Shown here: piece after piece, positions 19,626 through 30,255 of the stretch
Position numbering within the stretch: position 1 is the first letter of the stretch
Layout of the letters: every line of letters begins with the position of its first letter
The notes under the pieces: model-generated
Seen by the model: only the letters and a program-made list of their open reading frames with translations
Database searches by the model: none
What the model was told of the DNA's origin: nothing
Program-made: the position numbers and the translations under genes
Assembly: GCA_028538565.1 (NCBI GenBank)
Contig: JAPQWN010000011.1
Coordinates: 39,310,001 to 39,374,000, forward strand
DNA: 64,000 bases
Reading direction: 5' to 3'
Origin: Umbellularia californica
Lineage: Eukaryota > Streptophyta > Magnoliopsida > Laurales > Lauraceae

Positions 19626-22600
19626 TTTTCACAAAATGACAACCTTTTGATCAAATTCTTAAACAAACATTCCCATCAAACTTTTGCTCAAAATTGTTTT
19701 CATCAAAAAATGATTTAAGTGAAAGTAATGGGATACAAAAATATAGTACCAAGACTGTTTATACATGGAGGTACCAAAAAAAAGGAAGAAGAAAAGAGTT
19801 TGTTACAACTTAGGAGCTCAGTCTGACATGGTCTTCAACCAAAGGTTCAACTCCTTAAGCAGACCCTTGGCCTTCACTTCCAAAGTTTTTAGGCCACGCT
19901 TCTTCAAAATGTCCCCATAAAACGCGGCCGAATGCTGTGACCCATCTACAGCACGAGGAAGTTCTTCCTAAAGGACCTGCCACTGCTCATGCTTCTGAGT
20001 CTTCCTCCGGACATTACCTTCAACTTCCTCAACCTGGCGAATGAGAGTCCCCTCCTTGTCACGAGCCTCCACAATGGCGGTCCATTTGGCAGCATCCTCT
20101 TCCTCTAAAAGATCAAGACGTTGCCTAGCCTCGACAACCTCCTTATCAAGGCGGTCCAAGCCTTGCTTCAGCCTCATGATGGACAACTCAGTAACGTTCT
20201 TCTCTCGAATGATCTGCCTCCGAGTCTTCGTGACCTCAGTCATCTCAGCTTTGACTGTGCTGGAAGGTTTTATGAACATTTCATCAAAGAAGTCACCATC
20301 TGGGAAACTCTTGGTCTCAGTCCATTTGTTCCCTAAGGTGATGATCTCCTCAACAAAATCCTTGGCGCTTGCGATGTCCAGACCGACTTCTTTGCTATCA
20401 GCGAGGATGTCCTGCACATGCTTGATCATGCCAAAACCAGCTTCCAAATGACCTGAAGAAAGAGTCTCAACCCATGAGCTCAAGACAATCTTCAACACCT
20501 TCCTTGTATACTGAAGGTGCGGTGCAGATGAGGATTTGCCATGCTCTGGTGCCCGACTGCCCACGTCATGCTCCATTGGAAGAGTAATCAATAAACTCTT
20601 TCCAACAGAAGAAGCTGACTCATTGAAAGTGGAAGAAGCCCCTACTTCTGCATCAGCCACAGGTATCCCCTGTTCTGGCTTTGAGGAAGACGAAGGAATC
20701 TCTCATACTGCTTCACAATCTGTCAAAAAAAAAAAAAAAAAAAAGAAAAGAAAAGACAAAAAGGTATGAATATGATCTTGTCAAAAATATATCAAAAAAT
20801 ATATCAAGATTATTATCGCAAATATACCTGCTTCGACGACCGGCGGAGTACTCTCTTCCTCTTTGAGCTCATCTGAAGCGTCATCAAAAGTTGCGTTCAT
20901 GGATGGCTCGAAATCGTCGGAATCCTCTGGCAAGTCAGCTACATGTTAGCAAATGACAGCAAAAGAAGAAAAAAAAAAGCAAAAGCCAAAGCAAATCATA
21001 CCAGGTGAAGGATCTAGAACCACTCCAGAGTCCCTGGGCTCTTCCTCATATGCCACGACTGGATCCGTCATCGTCTCATCAGCAGGAACCTCAGGCATCA
21101 CCAGGTCATCGTCCTCTGCTAAAAAAAAGAGAGGCAGCGGATCAAAACAAAATCTTTCACAAAAGAAAAAAAAGAAGAAACAAAGGAAAGAAAGAGGGTC
21201 ATAGCAGCTGTTTCCTCTTCTCTACTTCTCTTCTCCGGAGGCTCGTCAGCATCCTCAGACACCTCCTCAGCAATGGTGAGAGGAACTTCAAGATCAGAAG
21301 GACTATCGTGCCGTCTCATGTTACGGCATTGTCCTCTCCTCCTCTTGCCTCGGCGGGTCAATCTGCTCGACGGTCCTGTCCCACTATCAACATCAGGCCT
21401 CTCACAAGAGTCCTCACTGGATGGTCTACTTTTCTCAGTAGTCTCCATGGAAGCCTTCGTATGCTCTGCCTGTATCATAGCATCGATCTCGGCCTCCTCC
21501 TCTTCCAGCTGTCTTAAGACCTCACCAGGAATTCCTTGTGTAGCTCCCGATCTGATGATGTCCTGCCCGTTGAGAAAGCCTATCTTGTGCTTCTCTCCAA
21601 AAAGGAAGGCCAAAACTTCCTCCCGACGGATACCATCCGATTTGCCAAGACCCTTCCTAGGAAATTGTTTAATATCGAGCTCTTTCTTGGAAAGCCCCCA
21701 GTACACTGAGAAGCTCTGCACGAACCACTTCGTGAAGCCAGAAGTCCGGAAGGTGGGCAGCTCAGGATAGGAAATCATGGCGGTAGTATCCTCGGCGCTA
21801 TAAAAAGCCCATGCATTTCTCCCATCCTGCAGACCTCCAAAACGCTTCACCATACTCGAAGGCGCTCCAACAACGCCTTGAGAGAAGCCAAGCTGCAATG
21901 CAAAACGCGAAGGGACATACGGTTGGATGTCGACGAAGAGATGTCTGCGGTACACCATCGTACCAACCCGTATGTTGAAGAGCCACCTTTTCTCCGCGTC
22001 CGTCAAAGCATAGTGTCTTCCCGACCCTGCCCTGGTCGAATCACGGGAGACACCAAAGTCAAAAGCCTTCTTCCGCAAGCCTGGAGAAAGCTTCACTGTA
22101 GACTGTCCAATCTCGACGTCCCTAAATCGTCGGATCCTTAAACGGGCAGATAAAAGTGATTTGTGAACGGCTGTCCCTCTAGCCAAACGAATCATAAAGG
22201 GATCTTCGTCCTGTGCAACTCCCAAACGATGGAAGCTAGGACAGTGGTATACATACCACGAATAGAAGATGTGGGCAAAAAATACCCTGTTCATGGGAAG
22301 CCCAAGCCGAACTAGGAAAGCAGCAGCCTGCAGTTCGGTACACAAATAGGAGTAAAGAGCAGGTACCAAAGCCAGCCGCTCTCCAAACGCCATCTGACAA
22401 GCCGGAAAAATACAGTGCGGCCTGATGTGCGTCCCATCTCCTCCAGCAAAAACAGCCTCACCCAGCCAGTAAGTGAGGTAAACAGCGAGATCTCTCCGCA
22501 ACGCAATGTTAGAACAAATGGCATCCGTGCTTGCGAAGAACTTCTTCAATTCTTCTCGCATAGCAGCGATCTTTTTCAAACTTGATGTTTTAGCCCTAGC

Positions 22601-23819
22601 ATCTTGGGCCATGCCATCAGAAGAATCCCTGCTGTAAAAAAAGTTGGAGCTACAACTTCTCCAACTGCACCTAACTTTCGAGCCCTCCTTCTCCTTAAAA
22701 AAATCATAGAAGGCGACGAGCTGAAAGTACACAAGCCTAAACTCCTCAGATTGCTCCTCAAGGACGCTATCAATAGGTATAAACTCCTCATAGAGTTTGC
22801 CGAGGATAGGCAACCCGGTGATGGCGCTCAGCTCCTTCAAAGAAAAACCAATCTCACCATTCGTCACAATGAAGGTGTTGGTTTGTGGAAGGAATGACTC
22901 CAGCATGGCCATGAAAGCCTCATCGGAGAAAACAACGGTTTGCCGAAAAGCACGAAACGCGTCAAAAATCTCGGCCTCCCGAAGAACGGCCTCACCAGTC
23001 CTCAGGGTGTAATTAGTCCATGACTCCCAGCTCGAATTAGCACTGAAGCGGCCACGAAGTCAAAAAGGCTTCACCCAATTGCTGCCGTCACCTCGAAAAA
23101 TGCCAAGGCCCACCGGTCTCAAATCGACCGATGGATGATCAGAACCTTGGTAGCCACTGGCTGGCATCAACACGTCCATACGGACAGGTGGCTTCTCTGC
23201 AAAACCGGTAGGTCCACCAACAAAAATCCTGGTCTTGATCACACTGGTCCTCTTCACCCAGCTCGGAGGATCTTCCCTCTTAGGGACGTGGGAGAAAGGC
23301 TCAGGATCAAGATGGTCCGATCAAAAGATGACCGGGTAGAAATAGTTCTCTCCTCACCATCTGCTATGTAAGAGAACTGAAAACATCTCCTTTGGTATGT
23401 CAAGTCGTCGGGGACTGCATCACCGAAGAAGAAGGTAGGCTTGAGCACAACGCTCTGATCTTCCGTAACCCAGGGACGGCTGCTTACCATGATCTTATAG
23501 AACTCCTCATCCTTGAGAGCGATCAATCGCTGTCTCATCTCATCACGATTGAGGGAATCGCATTCTTCCAAGTTTTTCTCCACAAACTGGACCTTCTCCC
23601 AAGCCTACTGAACGGTAGCATTGGAAGATCTAGCAGACCGACGAGGTGCGTCAGTAACAGGACCTTTACCTTTGTTCGTTCTAGAAGAACTTCCTGCAAA
23701 AGGTGGAAGAGAAAAGATTAATCAACATCAAAATGACAGAATTCTGCTACAAAAAAATTCTAGCAAAATTTTGACATGGTTCCGGGGCAATTCCAACGAA
23801 AAGGAAAATACTCCGAAAA

Positions 23820-24060
23820 AGACAGGAAGCCTGAAGATGAGCTCAACATCACTGCGAGCTCATAGTCAGTGGAGAATTCTCAAAGAAGGCTCGAACTCAA
23901 CATCGCTGCGAGAACGAGCCAATCTCATCAAACTTCCGCAAAATCTGGAAAAGAGCTCAACATTGCTGCGAGCTTCAGAATCCAAAAATTGCAAACTTCC
24001 TCAAAATCCAACAAGACCGAGAAAGAGCTCAACATCACTGCGAGCTCAAAATCCCAATAC
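23820..24060 (+). repeat. GAGCTCAACATCACTGCGAGC repeats in intron 1 (Tat-A)
   Basis: Four spaced copies of GCTCAACATCACTGCGAGC or close variants at about 23838, 23893, 23957 and 24027. Two related copies are in Tat-B (about 5968 and 6037). The core CTCAACAT..CTGC.AGC is also part of each unit of the tandem repeat at 640-1600. Confidence 0.75.
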
Positions 24061-24254
24061 TTGCAAAAGATTTTCAGGTATGCATCATCATACTTCCAAA
24101 TCTATTTACCAAAACTCATGCATAAAAAATATATCATCATGTATTAAATGCTAGGAAAACTTTGACCAAAGTTTGACCAATTCCAACCCAATTTGGTCAA
24201 AGCCAATCAAACTTTGTCCAAGTCAAAAATCATGTTGGCTTGACCTAGAGACTC

Positions 24255-24720
24255 TAGCCTTCTATCTTGATGCATAAAAAAAAAAACAGAGAAAAAGAAA
24301 ATGCATACATATTGAAATTGCATAACCTCATTATCATGGTGAGCAAACAAGGAAAAAGAAAAAGAAAGAGAGAAAAAAAAATCTCAGCAAAAAAAAAAAA
24401 AAAATTGGCCCACAGGCCGTGGCCCACTGCCACGTGGCAGTACGGTCAGGTCCGTACGGACCTGTCCGTACAGCTAGGAGAAAAAAAAAACAGCAAAAAA
24501 AAAAAAAGAAAAAGAAAAGAATAGAAAAACGCTGAAAAAAAAAAAAAACAGAAATCAGCGTGGAAAAAAAAACAGAGAGAGAAAACCGTGAAAAGGAAAA
24601 AAAAGAGAAGTACGAAAAAAAAAAGGGAAAACATGCATGAAAAGAAAAGAAAAGAAAAAAAAAGAGAAAGAAGAAGAAAGAAAAGAAAAGAAAACGAAGA
24701 AGAGAAGAAAAGAAAAAAAT
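24255..24720. repeat. purine-rich low-complexity tract (Tat-A)
   Basis: Runs of A and GA, interrupted by the palindromes at 24427-24464, equivalent to 6178-6530 in Tat-B. It lies within intron 1 of the antisense gene. The Lys/Arg- or Phe-rich open frames across it are compositional. Confidence 0.85.
24427..24464. promoter_or_regulatory. paired palindromes in intron 1 (Tat-A)
   Basis: CTGCCACGTGGCAG (24427-24440) and CAGGTCCGTACGGACCTG (24447-24464), both perfect palindromes. They are the counterparts of 6289-6300 and 6309-6326. Compared with Tat-B, each palindrome has changed on both arms so that pairing is kept. The first has a G-box core CACGTG. Confidence 0.65.
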
Positions 24721-24902
24721 GAAGAAGCTATTTCTACAATGGAGATTCTTGACGAGGAAGAAAACTTACTTGAAGCCATTGATGGAGAAGAAGAAGAAAA
24801 GCTTGGAGATCCTTGAAGAAGAGAAAGCACTTCTTATCTTGGAGAGCACTCTTAAAGATTTCTTGCAAAAGAAACAATGGAGCAAAAGCACCAACCCTCT
24901 TG

Positions 24903-24910
24903 CTTTTATA
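24903..24910 (-). promoter_or_regulatory. TATA box of the antisense gene (Tat-A)
   Basis: TATAAAAG on the minus strand about 125 nt upstream of the ATG at 24779, at the same place as in Tat-B (6723-6716). Confidence 0.55.
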
Positions 24911-24964
24911 AAAGAGAGCAAGCCAAAAGAGGAAACAAGGAGAAAGAAAGGAGGTAAGTGCTAA

Positions 24965-25414
24965 AATTTAGCTACTTTCCCAAAAAGAAAGATATTTTGA
25001 GAGAATCTTTCCACAAAAAGAAAACTTGAGAAATTCTCTCTAAGTAAAGATATTTTTAGATATTCTCTACACAAAAGAGATATTTTTAGATATTCTCTAC
25101 AAATATGACACCATATGAGATCTAGGCCATCCCCAAAGCCTAAGGTCCCATGGGTTAGCCCATATGAGCCAGGTTTGACCACCTAGGCACTAAAACTGGC
25201 TTTTAGTCAAAATATTCCTCTTACCAAGAGCAAAAAAAAAAAAAAGAAAGAGAGAAAAGAGCACAAAAAGTCTCATGCCTCTTTTGAGTTGATGGGACCA
25301 TTCAAAAAAAGAAAAAAAGAAAGTCTCATGAGTTTCCAAAAACCAAACCATCCAACCTCATGAACCAAATTGAGCCAAAATCTTGAAATTGACATTTCAC
25401 AAAACCAAATTCCG
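24965..25414. other. Tat-A spacer, no gene
   Basis: Homologous to about 6790-7365 in Tat-B: repeated AGATATTCTC-type units (24965-25105), then single-copy spacer with an A-rich run near 25230-25255. No reading frame or RNA gene recognised. Confidence 0.6.
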
Positions 25415-25625
25415 GTCCCCTAGCTCGCCACATACAGCTTGTTAGGTCATAAGACCAAAACCAAAATCAAAATCCAAAACCAACAAACCAAATCTGACCC
25501 CCCCAACCTGTCACATACAGCTTGTTGGGTCACAAGGTCAAAATCAAAATCAAACCCCGACCCCCTAACCTGCCACATACAGCTTGTTAGGTCACAAGGT
25601 CAAAAGCCAAAATCCAAAACCCAAA
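25415..25625 (+). repeat. direct repeats of about 60 bp before the 3' LTR (Tat-A)
   Basis: Three copies with the core CCACATACAGCTTGTTAGGT then CA(T/C)AAG(A/G)(C/T)C, as in Tat-B at 7366-7545. Confidence 0.8.
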
Positions 25626-25818
25626 ATCCAAATACCCCATGTCATTTTCAAAACTTTTCCTTGAGATGATACGTGATCCCCCTCACTACCATAAAATTCC
25701 CCCGGAAACTCAGAAGGCTATTCAAAAAAAAAATGCTCAAGACGCTTGGTCAAGCTGGAATCTCTCCTCCAAGTTTCTCTTCGAGGCACATCGACTCCAA
25801 AAAGCTACTCGTCGCTGT

Positions 25819-25834
25819 ACCTCGAGGGGGCATC
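25819..25834 (+). promoter_or_regulatory. polypurine tract of Tat-A
   Basis: ACCTCGAGGGGGCATC directly before the 3' LTR start at 25835. Confidence 0.8.
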
Positions 25835-26578
25835 TGTTGACACCAAAAGAGTCACTATGTCTCCTCCACATCAAGAAGCCTCGTGAAGCTGCATCCTGCT
25901 ACAAAACAGGCAAGGCTACTTCAAACATCAGATCTTTTCAGAATCAGACAGAAACTGAGAGATCCTTCAAAACAGCCAAAAGAGGGGTACACCTGAGGTT
26001 TCGGGCCATTCCGACAGTGTTTGGCCCAACTTCACTGCTCCGACAGCTAAACAAGCGCTCCTGGCGGCGACAACATCAAAAATGCCAAAACTTTGATCAG
26101 AGCCTACGGATGACTCCAGAATGTCTCCAAAGGGCTCCATGCCAAATTTCAAGTCGAACCAACAACGTTTGACCCTCCATCAATGCTCGAGCAGCAAAAT
26201 CAAGCCTCCCTGCGGCGGGAACCACTGAAGCCATCACTCATCAAACAAAATACATGAGTGGCTTCAACATGCTTCCAAAAGGCTGCACGTCGAATTTCAG
26301 GTCATTCCGACAACGTTTGACTAGGTTTCGATGCTCCGAGAGAAAATCAAGCCTATTGGCGACGAAGCAACCCGGGACCATGACATCCAAAACGGAGCCC
26401 ATGGAACGTCTCAAAATGACTCCAATAGGCTCCCCGTCAAATTTCAGGTCAATCGGACATCGTTTGACCACATATCAAAGCTCGGCATTTTCCCCGCAGT
26501 AAAATCAAGTGAAGCATCGATGGGACCCCAAACGGCTTCAAAACTCAAATAAAAGCCCGTGGTTGGTCCTATCCACTG
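25835..26578 (+). repeat. 3' LTR of Tat-A, left part
   Basis: It begins TGTTGACACC and runs 744 bp into the U3 repeats, where Copia-1 has inserted after CACTG (26574-26578). It continues at 36139. Confidence 0.92.
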
Positions 26579-28508
26579 TGTTGGGATTGGTGTATGCCCT
26601 AAAGCCCACTAACTTCACTTTCATCTTCTGTTACTGGATATTTATTGGTTTATTAATGGAATGATTATTTTCTCTTTAAAACATGTATATATGTATGGTT
26701 GTATAAGGCCCATTGTTTCTAGTAAATAAATTAGGTGTGTAGCGGCTACACACGGATAGGTCTAATTCATTGACACCGGAAACAACAAATTTGTTCATAA
26801 CTGAGAGATGGAGTTGGGCACTTCATCTTGGTATAAGTTATAGTGAGATACTCTCCTGCATTCAGGGTGACTTACCTAAGTCATGGGAGGTCTTTTTCGG
26901 ATCTATCTCATTAGTGCATATGTCATGCATTGAACAGGACAATTGTAGGTGTGATCTATAATATAGTACTATCACTGAGAGAGATCAAGTCACCTCGTGC
27001 TACTGAGTGACCAGTGCTCTTAATCTTGAACATTTGTGGATGAACTGACGAAGTCAAGTTCTTGTGCTTTAATTCACTATGGGTGAGATCCTTCACATGG
27101 GTCAACAGCTCTGTGTTTTAGGTACTTGGGCTTGATCAATTAGGACGTGCAAATGTAATATAGAATCTATGCCATCTAGTGATGGATTGATCGTCCTCTT
27201 AGAATTATCCGATTGATCATCAAAATCTAAGATCTTAGTATATGCATGTTCCATATGGATATTAAACTTGTGGGTCGCTCCCTGGACCAAGAGAATGATA
27301 TCTGCATTATGATCAAGTCTAGGATATGAAGTTCTAAGGTTGAGATGTAATCGAGAAGGTTGATAGTACATCACATAACCTGACTTGATTATGGATGTTA
27401 CATAGAGGGGCACTTAGGTCATTTCACTTAGTAGGTCAAAGACAACCGTCATTTCCTGACGAGCTTATTATTAAATATTTGTCCCTGGAGTGCAACCTTA
27501 ATTCTCTAGTGGAATGAGTTAAGGTTAAAATGGGCTTAATGTTGCTATGAGTTTAGCAAGGACATTTTGGTCATTTTAGGAGCCAAGGGCAAATATGTCT
27601 TTTGGTCCCTTCTCTAGTCACTTTCCTATATTGGCATGGTTTACTAATTTGTTTAGTTGAAATGTGGTTGAATTATTTTTATGGAAAAATATTTTTGAGT
27701 TTAAATTCAAATAGGCCTTTGATGGCATGCATGAATTTAATTCTAGACAAATTATTAAAATGTGGGCCATGGTGTGGTTACAAAGGTGTGGGACGTCCAA
27801 CATAGGAATTTCTAAGTGTGGGGTCTCCAACTTTGAGTAGGTCTCTCTACTTGGAAGGTTAGACTCCTCCTTGGATAAGTATTCCTATAATTTAGTTTCC
27901 TTTTCTAATTAGGAATGTATCTAAGAGGAAATTAATCTTAGGATTGAGGTTTCCTTTTAGGACTTCTAAGAGAATTAGTAGGAGAAACTTATTGGAAAAG
28001 GATTCTTTGTGATTTACTTAAAAGGAGGAAGTACTCCTTTGGGCGTGAATGACAAGGAGAAAGCCCCACACGTCCAGCCCCTTCTCTCCTTTTTCTAGAG
28101 GAGATTTTCATCACATATTATTCAGAAAACCCTTCTACAAAACTAGATTAAGATCCCACAATCTTAGCCAATCAGATTTGGAAGTGAAATAGAGAAGAAG
28201 ATCAAAGGCAACACTACTGCAGAAAATTCCAGCAACCTGTTGCAGAATTGCTAGTCTGAGTTCAGCCCTTTGCATCTATTTTTCCAGAGATTTGAAGCTT
28301 CAATATCATCAAGGTATTAGTCTTCTACAATCTCCTTTAATTATACACATGTTGATCATGATTCGGTGGAGTTTTACATGCGATTTTCATGGCTGTATTT
28401 CTGCTGCACCTTGCTGAAATCAGATTTGAAAAAAATCTGTCATGTTTCATTAAGCCATGGACGTCCCTTGCATGGGATGTATCAGATCTGAATCGCAAGT
28501 TCTTTCAG
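26579..28508 (+). repeat. 5' LTR of Copia-1
   Basis: 1930 bp, TG...CA ends, followed by the primer-binding site. Near-identical to 34206-36133. Confidence 0.97.
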
Positions 28509-28509
28509 T

Positions 28510-28521
28510 GGTATCAGAGCC
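28510..28521 (+). other. primer-binding site of Copia-1
   Basis: TGGTATCAGAGC, complementary to the 3' end of plant initiator tRNA-Met, one base after the 5' LTR. Confidence 0.95.
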
Positions 28522-30255
28522 ACTCCATGTGTAATCATGATCCCATGTGGTGATTAATTAATCCTAGATTGGTTAAGGGTATGGTGGCACCCTGCTGGAA
28601 TTTATTTTTAGATTAGTATAGTGCTGTAATCTTGTGTGGAGGAATTATTCAGATTGCTGGCATTTATTTTTCCAGATCTGAATAGGTTTGTAAATTATGC
28701 ACTAACGTCTTTGTTTGCAGCCATATTTGCATCCTTGAAGATTCGCATGTTTGTTATGTGGATATGGATGTGTTTTTATTAGTTGGAAAGTGTACGATTG
28801 CGCGTTTAGCAATCATAGGAAGTTGTATTATTTCTTTACTTTTATTCCAACTAGTCTTGATGTAAGCTTTCTTGAAAAGCATAGGTATCTCCAATGTAAT
28901 TTGTGGTTTTGTTTTTCTTGGGTTTGCTTGTATATATTTAACAAGCAAGAAGAAGGAAGCTTCTAGCAAGAAAGGTTGCAAGTAACCGGATTCCTTAGTG
29001 GTGGAGGAGACAATGCTTCTTGGTGCAAGATGAGATCTATTTTTGATGTTCTAGTTCGATAAGGATTTGAAGTCCGAAGAGCAGGGAATCATCAAGGATT
29101 GCATTCTTTTATATATGGAATGCTTGGTTGCATGTTATATATAATTGCTATAATTGTCACCTAGAAACATGGCCACCATTAGGTTCTAAAATTGGCATCT
29201 TTCTATATTAGATTGTTTTTAGCTTGGCTAATTGTTTTTAAATGGAACTTAGACCAGCACGTTCTTTTTGTCTAAGTTTTAAAAATAGTAAGGGTATAGT
29301 TTATCCTAGTACCCTTGGTTTGCATTAGAAGCTAAACTAAAATCTAATTAGATGCTACCTAAGGGTTTCTATAACCCAAGTTAGGTTTTTTGACTCTTTA
29401 AAGGGATTTTCTCAAATATTTTAAAGCAAAGGTTATTTATTTTTAAGATGACTTAAATCATTAAGTCATAAATTTAATTAACTAAGTTTGCTAGATTTAA
29501 AAGAACTTTTGAGTAAACAATGTAAAGATCAAAAGTATGTTTTCTAAAACCCTAGTGATAAATAATCAAATGGGAGAGGGGTTCTTGGAAAAACCCCACG
29601 GCCTTCCATTTTCGGTTCATGTTATCTCATTGAGGTGTTAGTGGGAGCGACCACCCTTCGGTGGAGTTCTTTACTAAAGATCACTTTGATGGGCTAATAG
29701 GTGAACTAATGTGAATATTCGTAATGAGGTGTTAGTGGGAGCGGCCATCCTTTCGGTGGAGTTCTTTACTAAAGATCACTTCTATAGAATGTCAATGAAG
29801 TGTTGGTGGGAGTGGCCATCCTTTCGGTGGAACTCTTTACTAAAGCTCACTTCTAGAATGGATTAAAGTCACTTCCCTTCGGAGGACTTAAGTCATTCTG
29901 GGAAAATTCATAAGAGATGGTAATACATTTGACATAAGATGATAATAACCCCTCCTTACGAGTTAAGGTTATTAGTCATATGAGGCCAAAAACAATCAGT
30001 GATTGGACTGTCATTGAATATGTGTATCTAGCTAGTGATAATCCAAATAAAACAGAGTTTAATTCAACGTGACTGTAGGCTCGGCCATCCTTTTGATGGA
30101 GGGTCTATGAGTAGGTTGAAACACTGATACATTATATTTAGGGTTAATATAATGTAAAAAGGCTTTGTGCTTGTTTTTCCTTTTATAATAAGCACCATAT
30201 GCATTTTCATATATACTGCCTGTCTAATTATAAACCGTTTCATATCCAGAGAAAG
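28522..30255 (+). other. long untranslated leader of Copia-1
   Basis: About 1.7 kb without a significant open frame between the primer site and the polyprotein ATG. It contains three spaced repeats at 29632-29860 and looser relatives to about 30110. The length is large for a copia leader, and many upstream ATGs would precede the start codon. Confidence 0.8.
29632..29860 (+). repeat. three repeats in the Copia-1 leader
   Basis: Units start GAGGTGTTAGTGGGAGCG (29632, 29726) or GAAGTGTTGGTGGGAGTG (29797), then CCATCCTTTCGGTGGA and TTCTTTACTAAAGATCACTT. Spacings are 94 and 71 bp because the filler differs. Shorter echoes (CCTTCGGAGGACTT, GGCCATCCTTTTGATGGAGG) occur near 29878 and 30080. Confidence 0.85.

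Larger units (their letters stand above)
19818..24779 (-). pseudogene. antisense multi-exon plant mobile domain gene of Tat-A
   Basis: Proposed exons (minus): 24779-24770, 23693-21226, 21118-21002, 20938-20828 and 20719-19818. Each intron starts GT and ends AG, and all are phase 1. Exon lengths sum to 3608 nt, and the recognisable 1-nt deletion near 23285 accounts for the missing base (about 1202 residues). Exon 2 has the plant mobile domain (from about residue 250, FSLKELSAITGLPILGKLY), an acidic tail and a basic RRGKRRRG cluster that could be a nuclear signal. Exons 3-4 are acidic; exon 5 ends in a coiled coil. It is broken by TAG 23605, the 1-nt shift near 23285, TGA 23057, TGA 20703 and TAG 19968. 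The exon 2 donor (AA|GTAGAG) is the weakest site. Antisense extra genes between pol and 3' LTR are known in Tat elements; this exon structure is inferred here. Confidence 0.75.

Noticed and set aside
20041..20451. Plus-strand open frame of 136 codons (and 21005-21517, 170 codons)
   Set aside because: These are the opposite strand of real antisense-gene exons. The minus frames show the domain, coiled coil and splice sites.
19968..24779. Antisense PMD gene as an ordinary host gene hit by retrotransposons
   Set aside because: Its homologous part sits at the same place before the 3' LTR in Tat-B, so it travels with the element.
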